In this document: piece by piece, positions 61,189 to 64,000 of the stretch | How positions within the stretch are numbered: the first letter of the stretch is position 1 | How the letters are laid out: the number at the start of each line of letters is the position of its first letter | Origin: Mycolicibacterium grossiae | Lineage (GTDB): Bacteria; Actinomycetota; Actinomycetes; Mycobacteriales; Mycobacteriaceae | NCBI RefSeq assembly: GCF_008329645.1 | Contig: NZ_CP043474.1 | Span: forward strand, 62,001 to 126,000 | Direction: 5' to 3' | Length of the DNA: 64,000 bases | Notes under the pieces: generated by a model | What the model was told of the DNA's origin: nothing | Databases searched by the model: none | What the model saw: the letters and a program-made list of their open reading frames with translations, nothing else | Program-made: the position numbers and the translations under genes

Positions 61189-61595
61189 GACGCACCGCCG
61201 GGGGTCTCGACGATCACGGTGGTGGCCTTCACGACCGCGACCGCGATGCTGCCCGGTTCGAGGTCGAGTTCGCGCACGGCGTCGCTGCTCATCAGCGACA
61301 CGACGGTGAACGGCCCGCACTTCATCTCCACCTGGGCCATCACGGTGTCGGTGGTGACCTTGGTGACCAGGCCCGCGAACCGGTTGCGCGCCGAGCTGGC
61401 GACGTCGACCGGGTCCTGCGGCGCCCGCCCGCCGTGGGTGCGGACGAACTCGGCCAGCGCCGCCCCGCCGACCACCTTGCGTCCGGCGTCGTCGGTGCCG
61501 GCGGTCAGGCTCCCGTCGTCGATCCAGCGGCGGACGGTGTCGTCGCTGACGCCGAGCAGCTCGGCGGCGTCACGGATCCGAATGTTCGGCGGCAT
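61185..61595 (-). CDS. HTH plus Mop (TOBE) molybdate-responsive protein
   Basis: A 136-aa protein. An excisionase/MerR-like helix-turn-helix (IRIRDAAELLGVSDDTVRRW, residues 5-24) is fused to a single Mop/TOBE domain (NRFAGLVTKVTTDTVMAQVE through AVAVVKATTVIVE). Such proteins bind molybdate and control or store it. Coupled to modA by a 4-base overlap, so it probably regulates molybdate uptake, relevant to the aldehyde oxidoreductase and MoeA in this window. Confidence 0.88.
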   Translation of the reverse strand: MPPNIRIRDAAELLGVSDDTVRRWIDDGSLTAGTDDAGRKVVGGAALAEFVRTHGGRAPQDPVDVASSARNRFAGLVTKVTTDTVMAQVEMKCGPFTVVSLMSSDAVRELDLEPGSIAVAVVKATTVIVETPGGAS

Positions 61596-61641
61596 GGACG
61601 GATCCTAGCCGCAGCTGCGGCTGAATCCGTCCAAGGTGGAG

Positions 61642-63090
61642 TCAGTTGGTAAGCGCGATGTACTTCGTGTCGAGGTACTCGTCGATGCCCTCGGTACCGC
61701 CTTCGCGCCCGAACCCGGACTCCTTGATGCCGCCGAACGGCGCCGCGGCGTCGGAGATGACGCCGCGGTTGACGCCGACCATGCCCGACTCGATGGACTC
61801 CGCGACGCGCAGCGCCCGGTCGAGGGACTTCGTGTAGACGTACGCCGCGAGGCCGTACTCGGTGTCGTTGGCCGCGGCGATGCCCTCCTCCTCGGTGTCG
61901 AAGCCGGCGATCGGCGCGACCGGCCCGAACACCTCCTCGGCCAGGATGCGGGCGTCGGCGGGCACGTCGGCCAGCACCGTCGCCGGGTAGAAGTTGCCCG
62001 GCCCCTCCGGCGCGACGCCACCGACGGCCACCGTGGCGCCGCGCGACACCGCGTCGGAGACCAACTCGGTCACCTTGTCGAGCTGCTTCTGGTTGATCAG
62101 CGGGCCCAGCGTCGCCGACTCGTCCAGCCCGTCGCCGAGGGTGAACTCGCTCATCCGCTTCACCAGCTTCTCGGTGAACTCCTCGCGGACGGAGTTGGCG
62201 ACGTGGAAGCGGTTGGCCGCCGTGCAGGCCTCGCCGCCGTTGCGCATCTTGGCCAGGATCGCGCCGTCGACGGCCGCGTCCACGTCGGCGTCGTCGAACA
62301 CGATGAACGGCGCGTTGCCGCCGAGTTCCATCGACGTCCGCAGCAGCTTGTCCGCCGACTGCTTCACCAGCGCCTTGCCGACGCCGGTGGAGCCGGTGAA
62401 GGTGAGCTTGCGCAGCCGGCCGTCGTCGATCAGCGCGGCGGTCACGTCGCCGGGGCGGCTCGTCGGGAGCACCGACAGCACGCCCTTGGGCAGGCCGGCC
62501 TCGTCCATCAGCTTGGCGAGCAGCAGCATGGTCAGCGGCGTCTCCTGCGCCGGCTTGACGATCATCGTGCAGCCCGCGGCGAACGCCGGACCCATCTTGC
62601 GGGTGCCCATCGCCAGCGGGAAGTTCCACGGCGTGATGGCGTAGCACGGTCCGACGGCCTGCTTGGTGACGACGATGCGCCCGGTGCCGGCGGGGCTCGG
62701 CGTGTACCGGCCGCCGATCCGCACGGCCTCCTCGGAGAACCAGCGGAAGAACTCGGCGCCGTAGGTCACCTCACCTTTGCTCTCGGCGACCACCTTGCCC
62801 ATCTCCAGCGTCATGAGGGCGGCGATGTCGTCGGCGCTGGCGGTGATGGTCTCGAACACCGAGCGCAGGATCTCCCCGCGCTTGCGCGGCGCCGTCCCGG
62901 CCCACTCGGCCTGCACCGCGCTCGCCGCGTCCAGCGCGGCCACGGCGTCGTCGGCGCCGGCGTCGGCCACCGTCGTGATGACCTCGTCGGTGGCGGGATT
63001 CAGCACGTCGAACGTCGACGTGCCGGCACGCTCCTCACCGCCGATCCACAGACCGGTCGGAACGGAGCTCAACAGCTTGGCGGTGTCCAT
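61642..63090 (-). CDS. NAD(P)-dependent aldehyde dehydrogenase, succinate-semialdehyde type
   Basis: A 482-aa ALDH. The cofactor region is [20 protein letters not shown] with KPAQETPLT, the catalytic Glu is in LGGNAPF, and the catalytic Cys is in [12 protein letters not shown]. The C-terminal EVFGPVAPI and [15 protein letters not shown] are typical of GabD-like enzymes. The substrate is most likely succinate semialdehyde, but related aldehydes are possible. Divergent from pgi with 50 bases between. Confidence 0.9.
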   Translation of the reverse strand: MDTAKLLSSVPTGLWIGGEERAGTSTFDVLNPATDEVITTVADAGADDAVAALDAASAVQAEWAGTAPRKRGEILRSVFETITASADDIAALMTLEMGKVVAESKGEVTYGAEFFRWFSEEAVRIGGRYTPSPAGTGRIVVTKQAVGPCYAITPWNFPLAMGTRKMGPAFAAGCTMIVKPAQETPLTMLLLAKLMDEAGLPKGVLSVLPTSRPGDVTAALIDDGRLRKLTFTGSTGVGKALVKQSADKLLRTSMELGGNAPFIVFDDADVDAAVDGAILAKMRNGGEACTAANRFHVANSVREEFTEKLVKRMSEFTLGDGLDESATLGPLINQKQLDKVTELVSDAVSRGATVAVGGVAPEGPGNFYPATVLADVPADARILAEEVFGPVAPIAGFDTEEEGIAAANDTEYGLAAYVYTKSLDRALRVAESIESGMVGVNRGVISDAAAPFGGIKESGFGREGGTEGIDEYLDTKYIALTN

Positions 63091-63140
63091 ACATCCATCA
63101 TTTACACCTTCGTTCAGCCGTGCGCACTAGGGTCGTGGGA

Positions 63141-64000
63141 ATGACCGACATCGTGGATATCTCGTCGACTCCGGCCTGGAACGCACTCGTCCGTCACCAC
63201 GACGAGATCGGCGGTCGGCACCTGCGCGACCTGTTCGACGAGGACCCCGCACGCGGCCGGGAACTGGTGCTCACCGTCGGCGATCTGTACGTCGACTACA
63301 GCAAGCACCGGGTCACCCGCGAGACGCTCGGACTGCTCGTCGATCTGGCGCGCGCCGCCGGGCTGGAGGCCAAGCGCGACGCGATGTTCGCCGGCGAGCA
63401 CATCAACACCTCCGAGGACCGCGCGGTGCTGCACACCGCGCTGCGTCTGCCCCGCGACGCGTCGCTGACGGTCGACGGGCAGGACGTCGTCGCCGACGTG
63501 CACGAGGTGCTGGACCGGATGGGCGATTTCACCGATCGCCTGCGCAGCGGCGAGTGGACCGGCGCGACCGGCGAACGCATCCGGACGGTCGTCAACATCG
63601 GCATCGGCGGCTCGGACCTCGGGCCGGTCATGGTCTACCAGGCGCTGCGGCACTACGCCGACGCCGGTGTCTCGGCGCGCTTCGTCTCCAACGTCGACCC
63701 GGCCGACCTCGTCGCCAAGCTCGACGGACTCGACCCCGCGACCACGCTGTTCATCGTCGCCTCGAAGACGTTCTCCACCCTGGAGACCCTGACCAACGCG
63801 ACGGCGGCGCGACGCTGGCTGACCGACGCCCTCGGCGACGCCGCGGTGGCCAAACACTTCGTCGCAGTATCGACGAACCAGCGGCTCGTCGACGAGTTCG
63901 GCATCGACACCGCCAACATGTTCGGCTTCTGGGACTGGGTCGGCGGCCGCTACTCCGTCGACAGCGCCATCGGTCTGAGCGTCATGGCGGTGATCGGCAA
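63141..64000 (+). CDS. pgi: glucose-6-phosphate isomerase, 5' part (runs off the right edge)
   Basis: ATG start followed by at least 286 codons with no stop. [37 protein letters not shown], the sugar-phosphate loop [20 protein letters not shown] and [17 protein letters not shown] are PGI signatures. It interconverts glucose-6-P and fructose-6-P. The catalytic Glu and His of the C-terminal half lie outside the window. Same position as Rv0946c at the end of the syntenic block. Confidence 0.96.
   Translation, partial: MTDIVDISSTPAWNALVRHHDEIGGRHLRDLFDEDPARGRELVLTVGDLYVDYSKHRVTRETLGLLVDLARAAGLEAKRDAMFAGEHINTSEDRAVLHTALRLPRDASLTVDGQDVVADVHEVLDRMGDFTDRLRSGEWTGATGERIRTVVNIGIGGSDLGPVMVYQALRHYADAGVSARFVSNVDPADLVAKLDGLDPATTLFIVASKTFSTLETLTNATAARRWLTDALGDAAVAKHFVAVSTNQRLVDEFGIDTANMFGFWDWVGGRYSVDSAIGLSVMAVIG

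Noticed and set aside
63114..63857. Minus-strand frame opposite the start of pgi
   Set aside because: Pgi signatures on the plus strand are unmistakable.
1..64000. Insertion sequences, prophage or integrase genes
   Set aside because: No transposase, integrase, terminal inverted repeats with target duplications, or phage structural genes were seen on either strand.

Overview
The window is chromosomal DNA of a fast-growing mycobacterium (Mycolicibacterium type). The evidence is very high GC, many GTG starts, a near-identical MspA-type outer-membrane porin (found in rapid growers), and long synteny with the Mycobacterium tuberculosis Rv0996-Rv0946c block, which runs in descending Rv order from about 14.6 kb to the right edge. 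Rv numbers are given from memory of family and synteny; no search was run.

Left arm (1-14.5 kb), more variable. It holds the 5' end of an acyl-CoA dehydrogenase gene and a glycosyltransferase, a small acidic protein, topoisomerase IB with a DUF2945 protein, an isochorismatase-fold hydrolase, a wax ester/triacylglycerol synthase, a KasA-like ketosynthase lacking its catalytic cysteine, a Tat-exported PaoABC-like molybdenum aldehyde oxidoreductase, an Rv2629-like protein, a MarR regulator, and a SigF-type sigma factor. Four short or stress-type genes here are preceded by SigF-like promoter patterns, with a fifth weaker case, so the arm looks like a general-stress island.

14.5-27 kb: tRNA-Ala(CGC), sepX/glpR, rimJ, moeA, galU, a 5-formyl-THF cyclo-ligase, the FmdB-type chaperone Ruc under a CIRCE element, an SAF-domain protein, mscL, the porin, a 52-aa gene under a perfect CRP site, moaB, pepD, mprB, mprA and rpmF. 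MprA-box-like 8-3-8 direct repeats precede mprA and pepD, and a third precedes a repeat-protein gene at 38.3 kb.

27-36 kb: one catabolic operon (AtuA/DUF1446, FadE13, AccD2, AccA2, FadE12, EchA7) for a branched or isoprenoid-type acyl-CoA, followed by a DUF1707 protein.

36-47 kb: a secreted repeat protein interrupted by a one-base frameshift, a VWA/AAA+ chelatase-like pair, purH-purN linked by a tandem-repeat minigene, and two membrane proteins (Rv0955, Rv0954 types).

47-53 kb, accessory relative to M. tuberculosis: an SfnG-like dimethyl-sulfone monooxygenase, an F420-type oxidoreductase and a thiolase-like protein each with a KstR-type box, and a two-gene P-loop ATPase module. The module is preceded by a perfect inverted repeat, and its two genes are joined by a second tandem-repeat minigene. 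It is the best candidate for an undescribed system.

53-64 kb: sucD-sucC, an M23 peptidase, a membrane protein, uvrD1, chorismate mutase, modA with a Mop/HTH regulator but no modBC, an aldehyde dehydrogenase, and the 5' part of pgi.
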